Source: Rallus limicola
Taxonomy: Eukaryota; Chordata; Aves; Gruiformes; Rallidae
Assembly (NCBI GenBank): GCA_022605955.1
Contig: JAKCOZ010000009.1
Coordinates: 372,001 to 436,000, forward strand
Length of the DNA stretch: 64,000 nucleotides
Direction of reading: 5' to 3'
The translations under genes and the position numbers were made by a program. How positions within the stretch are numbered: position 1 is the stretch's first letter; the number at the start of each line of letters is the position of its first letter. The notes beneath the pieces were generated by a model that was not told the DNA's origin, did not search any database, and was given only the letters and a program-made list of their open reading frames with translations. Positions 20,147-31,385 of the stretch are shown in pieces.

Positions 20147-22439
20147 GCTGCGACAGGTTGATTCCAGGGTCTGTGTTTGATTCCATCTTGTGCTTACTGA
20201 CATACACACAAAAAGGAGCCTCGAAGCGTCAGACACTGAGGGAAAAGCCATTATCTAACAAGACCGAGACAGAGACTTTGGATCTTGGTTGACTTTGTAA
20301 TGAAAATTCCAAGTGGAAAAACGTAACAATTCTGATATCCCACCAAGGAAACCATGAGGATAGTGAAAAAGGTGGTAGATATGAATTAAGGTGAAGCCAT
20401 TTATTGAGAAAAAGCACACAGATTTTATACACTTCTTACTGCAAATGTAGCCATTAAATGACTGCTAATTGGTTACACACACTGATCACACTAAGTTGAT
20501 TGATTAGTAAATATAACAGGTTCTGATAAGCATATCTTATACCTAAGCACTATTAGATTCTCTTTGATGTCTAAAACTATCTGCACACCTGCTGTGACAA
20601 CCATTTATCATGGCTGGTTCATAACATGTTCACTTACTCCTAAATACCTTCCCACAACTCCTTCTTGGTTTAGGGCAGCCTGTACCCCTGCTTTCAAGGC
20701 CATTGTGTTTTGTGAATGTGATTACAAAAGCCCTTCTGCATGAGTAACTTTCCTGTCTCGGGAGAACATGAGGGTACTGTCAAGGACAATCCCTCCTGTG
20801 AAGAGAGTCAGGTTGCTGGCAGGCCTGCTGCCTTCCCTGACATTCTGAGATTTCCTCATCCCTAGAGGGCTTTTCCCCAGGGGAGTGTGTCTATGCTGGC
20901 CTCATTAGCTGTTACTCCTCTCCTTCTACTCCCTGAGGAGCCTTGAACTGACTGTTCTGCTCTGCAGGGCAAGGGAGTTTTGGTGCCTGAAACCCATGAG
21001 AAGACAACTCCATGCAGAACCGTGCTGATCATTCAGCACCTTCCAGGACACTGAGCACACATGAAGGCTCAGCCCAGGCCTATTCCACAACACATGGCTC
21101 CATGCCCTCCTGCCATCAGCCCATGGAAAACTTGACCACAGCAATACTGCTATGTTAGTAAAAGTTTCTTCAGCCTGTCCTTCACGTCAGTTTTGGAACA
21201 AGAACCCAACCTCCAGACACCATCACTGAGGAAACACTTTTTATTGCAGAGAGGTGACAGGGGAGGCCAGCTGTAAATGTGCAAGATGTATGTACAAAGG
21301 CCTCTGCATCAGACAAGCTGGAGAAGTGTGGATTCTGACACTCCCGAATAGGCTTGCTTATCATAGATAAAATACCCAGAGCACAGCAGGTTCCTGAGGC
21401 ACAATGGGAATCACTTGTGAAGAGAAATGCAGTTTATTGCTGCTGACAGAAAAATAATCAGTTTCTTCAGTGCGTCCTTAAGTTCTTTGTTCCTCATGCT
21501 GTAGATCAGGGGATTCAGGGCTGGAGGCACAACTGAGTACAGCACTGCAACCACCAAGTCCAGAGCTGAAGAAAACATGGAGGGGGGCTTCAGGTAGGCA
21601 AACATGGCAGTGACCAAAAACAGGGAGACCACAGCCATATGAGGAAGGCAAGTGGAAAATGCTTTGTGCCGCCCGTGCTTAGATGGGATTCTCAGCACAG
21701 TCCTGAATATCTGCACATAAGACACCACAATGAAAACAAAACACCCTGAAGATAAAGAAAAACCAAAGAGCAGAAGCCCAGCTTTCCTGAGGTAAGAGCG
21801 TGAACAGGAGAGCTTGAGGATCTGGGGGATTTCACAGAAGAACTGGTCCACAGCATTGCCTTGACAGACAGTTATAGAAAATGTGTTGGCAGTGTGCAGC
21901 ACAGCATAGAGAAATGCACTTCCCCAGGCAGCTGCTGCCATTTTAACACAAGCTCTGCTACCCAGGAGGGTTCCATAGTGTAGGGGTTCACAGATGGCTA
22001 TATAGCGGTCATAGGCCATGATGGTGAGAAGACAATACTCCCCTACCATCAAGAACAGAAAGAAAAAGACCTGGGCAGCACATCCCGAGTAGGAGATGGC
22101 CCTGGAGTTCCAGAGGGAATTTACCATGGCTTTGGGGACAGTGGTGGAGATTGATCCCAGGTCAAGGAGGGAGAGGTTGAGGAGGAAGAAGTACATGGGG
22201 GTGTGGAGGCGGTGGTCACAGGCTACAGCGGTGATGATGAGGCCATTGCCCAGGAGGGCAGCCAGGTAGATGCCCAAGAAGAGCCAGAAGTGCAAAAGCT
22301 GCAATTCCCGCATGTCTGCGAATGCTAGGAGGAGGAACTCGGCGACTGAGCTGCCATTGGACACTTGCTTTCCCTGAGCATGGGACACTGTGAAAAGAGA
22401 AGACAATGAAAAGTTAGCGTAGTCTTCTCTGAGCAAAAT
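20147..22439. repeat. Segmental duplication copy B (pairs with 9227-11512)
   Basis: Contains the open receptor copy, its 3' flank and the antisense family A repeat near 20300-20560. Its right flank continues into what looks like native receptor upstream sequence, so copy B is probably nearer the parental arrangement. Confidence 0.9.
21240..21245 (-). terminator. Polyadenylation signal (AATAAA, minus strand)
   Basis: TTTATT on the plus strand, 166 bases beyond the receptor stop. The equivalent in copy A is at 10320-10325. Confidence 0.4.
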
Positions 22440-22448
22440 CACATCCAT
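21411..22448 (-). CDS. Olfactory receptor, family 14-like, atypical start
   Basis: Odorant receptor GPCR of the ciliary membrane. It has LLGNGLII in TM1, PMYFFLLNLSLLD in TM2, MAYDRYIAIC at the end of TM3, a Cys-rich second extracellular loop (QFFCEIP), KAFSTCLPHMAVVSLF in TM6 and NPLIYSMRNKELKDAL at TM7. The frame is open to the stop at 21411-21413. The usual start ATG of MSN at 22362-22364 is GTG, and in both duplicates. The nearest in-frame upstream ATG is 22446-22448, in good Kozak context, used here. However, a pyrimidine-rich tract and CAG (ctcttttcacag) between it and the GTG looks like a splice acceptor, which would remove that ATG from a spliced mRNA. The next in-frame ATG, at homologous residue 18 (22311-22313), would drop the N-glycosylation site. 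Function is therefore uncertain. Confidence 0.8.
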   Translation of the reverse strand: MDVILLREDYANFSLSSLFTVSHAQGKQVSNGSSVAEFLLLAFADMRELQLLHFWLFLGIYLAALLGNGLIITAVACDHRLHTPMYFFLLNLSLLDLGSISTTVPKAMVNSLWNSRAISYSGCAAQVFFFLFLMVGEYCLLTIMAYDRYIAICEPLHYGTLLGSRACVKMAAAAWGSAFLYAVLHTANTFSITVCQGNAVDQFFCEIPQILKLSCSRSYLRKAGLLLFGFSLSSGCFVFIVVSYVQIFRTVLRIPSKHGRHKAFSTCLPHMAVVSLFLVTAMFAYLKPPSMFSSALDLVVAVLYSVVPPALNPLIYSMRNKELKDALKKLIIFLSAAINCISLHK

Positions 22449-24660
22449 TTCTCTTGGACAGCTGTTCTTGGACAGCTCCCTGCCACACACCCACCCTTTT
22501 AATTCTCTAGATGTTCAGCCCTGTGGCTTGAGCTCTGTTTGGTGCTTACTGAGCATGCAGTGGAAATAGTGCTTTGCCCACATGCTTCCAAAGACTCAGA
22601 TCTGCTCGCCAGCAGCAGATTCATGGGAACATTGAGGCAGGGACAATCCTAGTGTTTGTTTTTTTTCTGGTTAAAGTATTTCTAACACAGAAAGGCTTGT
22701 CAGTACCTGTACTCCCAGTGCTAAGAAATGGGTGTGACAGAACGCAGTCTGAGAGATTGATTTTTAATGCATTCCTCCATCTCACCTGAGGACATTGGAA
22801 GCAATCAGCATTTCTGCTACACTCAAGGAGAACACAGTGAGGCTTGCGAGTCAAGAGGACCACTTGTGGCTTAGTGTCGACTGAGGGGAGCTGGTCTGTC
22901 TCTGCATTTTGTTTCTAGTTTCTCTGAGTTTGCACCTTCTGAGTTTGAGGATGGTCATATTCTCATGTTACCCTGAAAGAAAATCAGACACCACTGAGAG
23001 TAGAAATATCCCCTTACACTGAAATGTCCAAATCATGGCATCTGATCAAAAGGAGTGTCATTTCATTCCCTAACTCCACTGACTGCATTGCCCACAGCCT
23101 CACACGTTAGAGGAAGGCTGGAATATTTATTCCTCTGGATGTATCCACATGGTAGGACCCAGAAGATCAGTTGTGACTTCCATCCCCAGACAGCCCGACA
23201 GCAATGCCAATAGCAGCCAAGAGATACGAGGAAAGGAACAGACTAGTGCTAAGGACAGGTCTCCCCTTAAAACAATGCTGCACGTTACCCCCCTGACCGT
23301 GATAATGAACAGTATCCCTCAGGACCACTGATGGTCAGTGAGAAATGGGCAGGTGGTAGGAGAGCTTCCTGTCACCTCTTCTGCTGGTCAGGTGAACACA
23401 GAGGAGACTCCGACCCTAGCCTCAACAGCAGTGAGGTCTGAGAGCTCCACTAGATGATAGACGAGAGATGAGGAGGGTTTCTCAGGGAAGGCTTTTGCAC
23501 TTCAAGCCATGTCCACGGCAACCTGCAACAGGGTTTCCTTTACAAGTTCCTTCCCTGACCGTGTCTCTCCTGAATGGTGCTGTCCCTGGTAGCTGGTCTT
23601 TCTCTGTCCACACTTCCTCTTTGTCAATGCTCACAAACCCCCACTGCAGCTTGCTGCGGTTCCATCTCTTCCCCACAGCCTCTCTATGAGCACAGGGCAT
23701 AAAAAGTGGGGGAAAAACACTGATGTGTTTTTCACTGGCAGGTGATGCCAGTGCTATCTGTATCCTCCAAAGTTGGAAACTGAAAAGACAGCTTCAGGAA
23801 AACCCCTTAATCTTTTTTCCGCTGCAAAATGTCACACTGCCCATTCAGCCAAACCAAGAGAACAAAACTCAAAGGGTAGACACCTTCTTTTCAGATAATC
23901 CCCACTTTGATGTCTGTCTTGAAAAGTTCTGGGGGTCATCTGGAGTTGTGAGCTGCCCTCCCTTCCCACAATTTCTCGCTGCAGTGCCATGGGATCTCCT
24001 GGGCAGGCTGAGTGCTGACATTTGAAAGCAGCAGAGCCCCTGCCCTGGCACACAACCGCTGGGGTGCAGGGACTTTGCTCTGAAAGACAGTCCAGGGCTG
24101 CACACCCAGCTTCACATCACCTGTAGCTACCTCTGAGAGAAGGAAGCTGTCCTGTGACTATGCAGCAGGGAATCAGTGCTTTGCAGCATGCCTTCCACTT
24201 CTACACCAGAAGAGCTGTGAGAATCCTCCTCTAAGATTCCTTTGGCTATGCAGTGCGCCAGCTTTAAGATATCCCTTCAGGAATCACGGCTGGTTTTCAG
24301 CCAGAAACATACCACGATGAAGCTTGCTTTTAGCATCCTCCCACCCTGGATTGCTTCTCACCTCTCTCTGCCTGCTTTTTTCCCCTTGGTGTCTGCAGGC
24401 AGAGCCCTCAGTCCTGATATGCATTGTAGAGGAGCTGCTGCTGGTCAGAACTATCTTTTAACAGTGCTTTTCACAAAGCTTGAGCTCCCTCTGCCCCAGA
24501 ACCTGGGCCCTGCTCAGCATCCAAGGACCAGTCCAAAGCGTCAGTTTCTTTGCTCCCTTTGGGCTCCCTTGATTGGTCCCTGGGGCACAGGGGACAACTG
24601 CTGTGAAACAGGCTGATGTAATTCTTGATTTTTCTGTCCACAACTGATGAAAGACTTACT
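22449..24660 (-). other. Receptor upstream region, shared with the two other receptors
   Basis: No coding region seen. Segments such as gatgtctgtcttgaaaagtt (about 23908), atgggatctcctgggcaggc (about 23989) and the ctgcaggcagagccctcag area (about 24395) have counterparts at 39205, 39357 and 39760, and some at 34170. This shows that whole receptor units were duplicated. It may contain promoters or 5' noncoding exons. Confidence 0.5.
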
Positions 24661-24845
24661 TCCAGCTGTGGATTTCTGATATAAGGAAAAAGGCTAGACA
24701 TGAGACTCACTTTTCCATGTCCTATCAATAGCAACATACAGTCTCACAGAGGAAAGGATAGAGCTAAATCATCTGAGAAATCACTTCCTGGCTCAGAAAA
24801 GGATGGATGCAGGAGTGTGCAGCTGACAGACCCCATCTTCCCATC

Positions 24846-24849
<4 letters not shown>

Positions 24850-24885
<36 letters not shown>
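24850..24885. repeat. (CA)n microsatellite
   Basis: An uninterrupted CA dinucleotide run of about 18 units. Confidence 0.95.
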
Positions 24886-24886
<1 letters not shown>

Positions 24887-25199
24887 TAACATAAATATAT
24901 ATGTTCACACACGTACACACAAACATGATTCCCTTAGCTTATAGACCATCCCTCTAAAATGTCAAAATCTGGATTTAGACCTAACAAGGAGTGGAATGAG
25001 GTCTGGCACAGAGCCCTGAATTTGGATGTACCTTGACAATTCCTGCATGGTGCCTCTACATAGAACCTGTGTTCCTTAGTCCACTCTCTGTGTAAAAGCG
25101 ATATTAAGAACAAAAAGAAAAGCAGAGGGGGAACTGTCCAGTTCATAAGAAACCAATCCCTAAAGAAAGTGTGTCCTTCTGCACCAGAGCACAATCTAA

Positions 25200-25600
25200 T
25201 TGAGGCAGAACCCCAGCACACTAGACAGCAAAAACCCCTTCTGTCCCTGTAGAAGGTAGTGAGCCACCCTGCCTGGCAGCTACTAGAAATTCAGTGGCAC
25301 CCTGATAAATGCTCTGAAGCCACTATTGCCATTCCTGATGTACCCTGAAAGATATTATTAGATATTCTCATTGATACTGGGGCCCAAATGTCAATAAGCA
25401 CCAAAGAAACAGTACAGACCCTCAGTATAAAACCCAAGTGATGCAAGGTTACAATTACAGGAATTGAGGAAATAGTGAAAAAACCTGCAAAAGTCTCCAT
25501 GAGAGCAGAGCATGCAGCCTGCTGTCGTCTCAGGAGAGCTCTAAGGGCTCTTGGGCTGCTCGCTATTGATGGAGTAAGATGACTGGCTCATCGTCATGTT
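25200..25600 (+). pseudogene. Retroviral protease fragment (endogenous)
   Basis: The aspartic protease signature I-D-T-G-A-Q is encoded with DTGAQ at 25373-25387, preceded by hydrophobic residues. An in-frame stop at 25439-25441 breaks the frame, and related sequence continues to about 25500. No neighbouring gag or reverse transcriptase was recognised, so this is an orphan remnant. Confidence 0.6.
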
Positions 25601-27307
25601 TACACACCACCCATAGCTGCCAGTGGGCACTGCCCAGTGCTCTGTCCAGGTGGGCACATCAGCATAGACAGCCCTAGGCTACTGTGGTGTTATCTGCCTC
25701 CCTGAACTCACTGTGGGATGGATGCAGACACCACAATCATCACCAGTGGTTATCAATCAATCCAGAGTTACAGGAGGAAGTCAGGCAAAGGTGGGGGCAG
25801 CGGGGGAAGCGACTGCCACAACGAGACCTTTGCCAAACTCATAACCTCTCAAAAGTGATATTCCAAATAAATGTTGGTCTCCCCCTGTAACTTCATTGCC
25901 TCTATTCTAGCTGTTGTGCAGTCTATTTAATTTCTCTAATCTTCCATGTATTTTCACTGTCCTGATACAACGTTCATTTCCAAATCATCTTCTCAGCTGA
26001 CTGCCTAGGTAAATGCTTTCCTCATTTTCTCCAGTTTTCTCCTCCCTATGCTGCTGCTTTGAATTTCACAGAGTTAAAGCTTATCTTTCAGTAGTCCAGT
26101 CTTCTCTTTAGATAATACTTTAATTATGTTTATAGCTACTTTTTAAATTGATATAGAACATAAGATTAACCCTTGTATAAAGGCAAACTCATTAGATATA
26201 ATGTAATTAGCATATGTAATTTATCATAATTAGCATATGTATTTTATTTTTTACTAAACTTGATCATGCTTTCTTTTTCTTTGCTTGCAAATAGGAAAAA
26301 AAAAATCCTTATTTGCCTGTGTGCAGCCAGCTCTAAGGAGAGCAGGTAGGAGATGGTGCAATGGAGATGTAATATTGAGATTCCAGAATTTAGAGAAATC
26401 TAATTAAAGGAAAGTGGCTAATGACAGAAATTATAAGGCTGGAGAGGTGAGGAAGAAGGCTGTCCACACAGTGTAAACCCTCAAGGGACTGCTCTTCCTA
26501 CCTCTCTCAATATCAACTGGAGAATGTTGCTATCACCTCTTTTATAATCACATTTAATTTAATCTGAAATTAATAAAATATAACATTTAAAATAAATATT
26601 TTATTAGATGCACATTGAAATCTTAATCTTTAACTGCACTTTGAAATTACTCCAATTAGCTGTACAAAACTTGGAGAAAATTAGAGGAAGGAAGAAAAAT
26701 AACTCATTAGATGCTTCACTATTTTAATCAGTCCCATGGCGTATTTGGGCCTGTACTTCATGAACCTCTGGGGATGAAAGGAGATTGAATAAATCCCTAA
26801 AGAAACCAAAGCCAGAAGCAAAAACCTAAAATACCTTGAGGCATTAATGGGTCCCACTGAGGGCCATTACTGACAAAGCCTCCATGAACTCATTAGAGCA
26901 CATAACTAGAGGCTCTGACTGCAGGTTAGCAAAGACATACGCAGGTAGCTATAATGCTAAGAAAAACCTCTGTTTTTTAATGGCACAGAAAGGCCAGCTC
27001 TGACCTGCAGGCCCTGGGACAGCAGGTCTTGTCCGTCACATATGCCTCAGGCCATTTGCTTGGACAGTGGGATGTGGGGATGAGCAATGTCGGAAAAACT
27101 GTGCAACACTTTCTAGCCTCCCCAAAAAACAGGCAAGGAAGAGATGAAATCCAGAGCCTTAAAATTAGCTTTGTCCTGGTAGGCCTTGGTAGTGGAGGCA
27201 ATTGCTGTAGCCAAGAGGACAAAGACCTAGGCCACACTGGACTTGAGTTTGAGTTTTCTTCTGAGAGCATCTAGTCTGTTTCAGTGTATAGGCTGACATT
27301 GTGGATT
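25601..27307. other. No gene seen; AT-rich intergenic DNA
   Basis: Mostly AT-rich from 25900. A 14-bp direct repeat aattagcatatgta occurs at 26205-26218 and 26228-26241. Nothing else recognisable. Confidence 0.4.
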
Positions 27308-27547
27308 AGAGTTTTGTACAGGGTTGGGATTACAGCTAGGGTTGAGGCTAGCATTTTAATGTTAGGGATAAAGGCTAGGAACTAGAGTAAATAATAGGGT
27401 AAGAGTAAGAGTTTATGGTTTGGGATTTTGGTTTAGACATAAGGTTTGGGGTTTGGGATAAGGATAGTAGATTTCTGTTAGGGTGAAGGGTAGTAATTAG
27501 GGTTAGAGTGAAGACTTAAGGTTGCTGGGTAGAAATAGGGTAAAGGC
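27308..27547 (+). repeat. Degenerate telomere-like TTAGGG repeats
   Basis: About a dozen irregular TAGGGT, TTAGGG and GGTTTGGG units in about 240 bases, for example attagggttagag near 27499. The spacing and variants indicate an old, decayed array rather than a live telomere. Confidence 0.6.
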
Positions 27548-27696
27548 CTAACATGAATGTTTTCATAGTCAGTGTCACAATGGCATCAACATTACCCGAA
27601 TATATCTTTCCTCTTAAAAATTAATCTCTGTTGGTCATACCCCTTTTCCCTCTTCCAAATCTCCTATTTCTCTGGTTCCAGCTATACTTGACATAC

Positions 27697-28244
27697 TGTG
27701 GTGGTTTGATCCTGGTGTCAAACCATGTTTGGGAGTTAGGATGAGAGCAGTGCTGATAACACCCTGATGTTTTTAGCTGTTGCCCCCTGGGGGGGAAGTG
27801 GGAGTGGGGGGCAGGGCGAGGTGCACCCAGGAACCTGGGAAGGGACACAGCCAGGACAGGTGACCCAAACTGGCCAAAACCAGTATTCCATGCCAATTAT
27901 ATCATGCTAAGCATAAAGGGAGACAGGTGAGGGGAGGAGCACTCAGGTCCAGGATGTACAGCTTTTGGGGACAGTCTGCTTTCAGGATGGCTCTGAGCTG
28001 TACAGCCTGAGCTGTGTGGTTTGGTGAGAAACTGCATTGTGCATCACCAGTTCTGTATATTTTGCTATAAAGCACTGTTGTTGTTATATCTTTCTGCTAT
28101 CCCAGTAAACTATCCCAACTCACAAGGTTTTCGGGTTTTTTGTTTTTCTTTTTCCTCCTTTCCCCCAATTCCTCCACAACTCCCTCTTGGAGAGCAAGTG
28201 GCTATGTGGTGCTTGGCTCTCGGCTGGGGCAAAACCTGGACACA
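27697..28244 (+). mobile_element. ERVL-type LTR (5' LTR of a deleted provirus)
   Basis: Begins TGTGGTGGTTTGATCC and ends tggacaca, 548 bp, with internal blocks (acagccaggacaggtga, ggggacagtctg, ctatcccagtaaactatccc) shared with the solo LTR at 52686. It is followed by pol sequence of the same class in the same orientation. Confidence 0.8.
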
Positions 28245-28261
28245 ACCTGACTGCCAGTACT

Positions 28262-29735
28262 TCGGTTCAAAGGAAGGCCCCTTCTATGCACCGTGCCACC
28301 AATTCTACATGGAGCAAGTGGGTTGCACTTACCACACAGCGGGCTCAAAGAGGAAACCCCATTCGCCCAGGAATCCTGGCAGTGATCACAAACTGGCCAA
28401 AAGGCAAGAATTTTGAAATGTCACCAGAGGAGAAGGTGATGTGTGCTGAAGAGGCCCCATTGTATAATGAATTGACAGAAAATGAGAAATAATATGCCCT
28501 GCTCACCGATGGGTCCTGTTGCATTGTCGGAAAACATCAGAGGTGGAAGGCTGCTGTATGGAGCCCTACAAGACAGGTTGCAGAAACTGCCAAAGGAAAA
28601 GGCAAATTCAGACAGTTTGCAGAGGTAAAAGCCATCCAGCTGGGCTTTAAATGTTGCCAAACAAGAAAAGTGGCTGAAATTGTACCTCTACAGTGACTCA
28701 TGAATAGTGGCCAATGCCCTGTGGCAGTGGTTGCATCAGTGGAAACAAAGCAACTGACAGCACAGAGGCATACCCATCTGGGCTGCTTCATTGTGGCAAG
28801 ATATTGCTGCCCAGCTAGAGAACCTAACTGTAAAAATATGTCATGTAGACACCCATGTACCCAAAGACTCAATCCACTGAAGGACATCAAAAAGACCATC
28901 AGGTCGATCTGGCTGCTAAGATTGAAGTGGCTCAAGTAGACATTAGTTGGCAATGTAAGGGCTCACTGGGCCCATGACACCTCAGGCTATCAAGGAAGAG
29001 ATGCCACATATAGATGGGCCCGTGATCAAGGAGTGGATTGGACCATGGATGCTATCTTTCAGGTCATCCATGAATGTGAAACATGTGCCTCAATGAAGCA
29101 AGCTAAGTGATTGAAGCCTCTGTGGTATGGAGGGTGATGGCTGAAATAAATAAATAAATCTGGGAGGCCTGGCAGGTGAATTCCATCACTTTCCCACAGG
29201 CACACCAAGGCAAGCAGCATGTGCTTATGGTAGAAGGAACCACCGGCTGGCTGGAAACATATCCTGTGTCCCATGCCACTGCCCAGAACACCATCTTGGG
29301 TCTTGAGAAGCAAGTTCTCTGGTGACATGGCACCCCAGAAAGAACAGAGTCAGACAATGGGACCCATCTCTGGAATAATCTCATAGACGCCTGGGCCAAA
29401 GACATGGTATGGAACGGGTGTATCATATACCTTACCATGCACCATCCTCAGAGGCACAGTGGGCTGTTAAAAACCACACTGATAGTGATGGTTGGGGGAA
29501 CCCTAAACACCTGGGATGTGCATTTGGCATGGGCCAAGTGGCTAGTTAATTCCAGGGGATCTACCAATTGAGCTGGCCCTGCCCGGTCAAAACTCCCATG
29601 GACTGTAGAAGGGGATAAAGTCCCTGTAGTGCATGAAAAACCTGTTGTGTAAGACAGTCTGGGCTGTTCCTGCTTAAAGCAAAGGCAAACCCATTCCTGG
29701 GATTGCTTTTGTTTACTGTTCACTGGGTGGGTGAT
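28262..29735 (+). pseudogene. ERVL (class III) pol remnant: RNase H and integrase
   Basis: Visible features are the RNase H start TDGS at 28505-28516, preceded by an in-frame TAA at 28490-28492; a Cys-x2-Cys half of the integrase zinc finger near 29080; and SDNGT of the integrase catalytic core at 29350-29364. Gag and most of the reverse transcriptase are missing, since pol starts within about 20 bases of the LTR. Several stops and frame changes occur (for example a TGA near 29324). No 3' LTR is found; a CR1 tail begins at 29742. Confidence 0.8.
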
Positions 29736-29741
29736 GTGCAA

Positions 29742-29850
29742 GGATCATAGAATCATAGAATTGTAGAGGTTGGAAGGGACCTCGAGAGATCATCAGGTCC
29801 AACCCCCCTGCCAAAGCAGGCTCCCTCGGACATATCACTCAGATAGGCGT
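29742..29850 (-). mobile_element. CR1 3' tail, antisense
   Basis: Begins with the reversed CR1 tail atcatagaatcatagaattg, followed by ggttggaagggacctc. It is a short 5'-truncated copy. Confidence 0.9.
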
Positions 29851-30469
29851 CCAGATGGGTCAAGCATATTTAAATTAACACCATTCTCCTTCAAGCTGAC
29901 AAAACTGGGGGGGTGGGTGTAATTTGCATAATCCTTTAATTGGGTGGGTGGTCGAAAACTCCTCCTGCTGCCTTTACCTTTTCCCTAGTTACTGCTGATT
30001 TTTATTGACTGGTCATTGATTAGTCATTGACTAGGCAAAGCATGCTTTTTATCAGCCCTTCAGCTTTTCATCAAAGGTGCAGTTGTTAGCAAAGCAAGTT
30101 AGTACATTTAAACCTAAATTAAACAGTGTCTAAGCACTAACCCAAACACATTTCTGTCCCTGTAAAGTGGAAACATCTACTATATAGGTATCACATACAC
30201 ACACAAACGCACAAGTATAGATTTTTCTTTTCTTGAGATCCTCAGATCTACCAAGCAAGGGGGAAGTCCAGTGTGTACCCCAAAGGGCTTTCATTCTAGG
30301 TGAGAACAGCTGCCAAATTTTTGCTGTATAATGGATCAGACCATGGCAGATGGCATAAATGAAGTGTAAATGATACTTTATGAACCTCCCAAATGCTTTG
30401 AAAATGTAAGACCTGGGCATGATGTAAATGGTGTGGAAAAGGGGGTGGATAAAGTCCTGGTTCAGGCCA

Positions 30470-30682
30470 GGTTAGAGTTAACTTCCTGAAGCAATCAGCA
30501 AAGGTCAGCCAGGTTGCTCTGGGCTGTTTTCCATACCATGTCTCATCATGCCCCTTGGAAAGAGGCTGGTTGTGGCAGGGCCTCCTTCCAGGCTCCAGGC
30601 AGTCTGAGTGCAGTTTGGCATCCACTTTGTTTTAGCTTTGGTGCAGTGCTTTGTGTCACCACTCTGTCAGGTCAGTAAAGCA

Positions 30683-30737
<55 letters not shown>

Positions 30738-30815
30738 TCTGCCATGGGGCTCAGCTATTGTTCCCCTATCGTGGTGTTGTCAGTACACTGTCTTTATCCC
30801 AACCCTTGGGGGCTC
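30470..30815 (+). repeat. ERVK-like LTR (family D)
   Basis: Shares ctgggctgttttc-atacca, ggtcagtaaagc and a tcagta-ctctc-ttacccca-like 3' part with 47690-48065. The U5-like side is interrupted by a GT microsatellite. No internal sequence was seen next to it. Confidence 0.5.
30686..30734. repeat. (GT)n microsatellite
   Basis: About 24 uninterrupted GT units lying inside the LTR-like element; the 47.9 kb copy has none at this point. Confidence 0.95.
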
Positions 30816-30904
30816 TGTGTGTTTTTAACAAGGGCAAGTGCTGATTCTGCACCTGAGAAGGGGCAGCCTGGGCTATGCATACAGACTTAGGGTTCAGACA
30901 CCAG

Positions 30905-31051
30905 GCCAGTCATGCTGAAAGAGATTTGGGGGTCTTGTTTGACAGCAAACTAATCTTGGCTGGCCCTGTGTCGAGCTAGGAGTTGGTAGCTGATGATCCT
31001 TGTGGGTCCTTTCCAATTCAGGATATTCTTTGAATCTGTGATTCTATGATC
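30905..31051 (+). mobile_element. CR1 fragment with 3' tail
   Basis: Contains gagatttgggggtcttgttt, typical of the end of the CR1 reverse transcriptase region, then the 3' end ccaattcaggatattctttg and a gattctatgatc tail, with an internal deletion between them. Confidence 0.7.
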
Positions 31052-31385
31052 AGCTTTTCTTTCTGAAATCCAAGGAGCAGCTGGCCCTTTTGGGGTGAAA
31101 TTCCTTGGTCCTGCTGTTAAATTTGACTCAAAAAGGGCAGCCCAATCTTTAGGAACTTTACTGGGGAGATGCAATTGCAGAAATGCCATGAGACAGTCAG
31201 CTGACCCAGTGTTAGGGACACTTTTAAACAGTTTAAATGTGAGACACAGCAGGTACAGTACCCTGGAGAAGTGAGATGAATAGAGAAAATGATGTAGGAA
31301 CATAACCACCAGAAATAGCAATGCATATATTAATATCAACATGATGATAAACTAAGCGAAGCCTTGCAATGAGAAACCATAGGAG

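Noticed and set aside
28021..28416. 131-codon plus-strand ORF
   Set aside because: It spans the 3' part of an ERVL LTR and the LTR/pol joint, not a cellular gene.
30608..30890. ORFs with long Val-Cys repeats
   Set aside because: Produced by translating the GT microsatellite.
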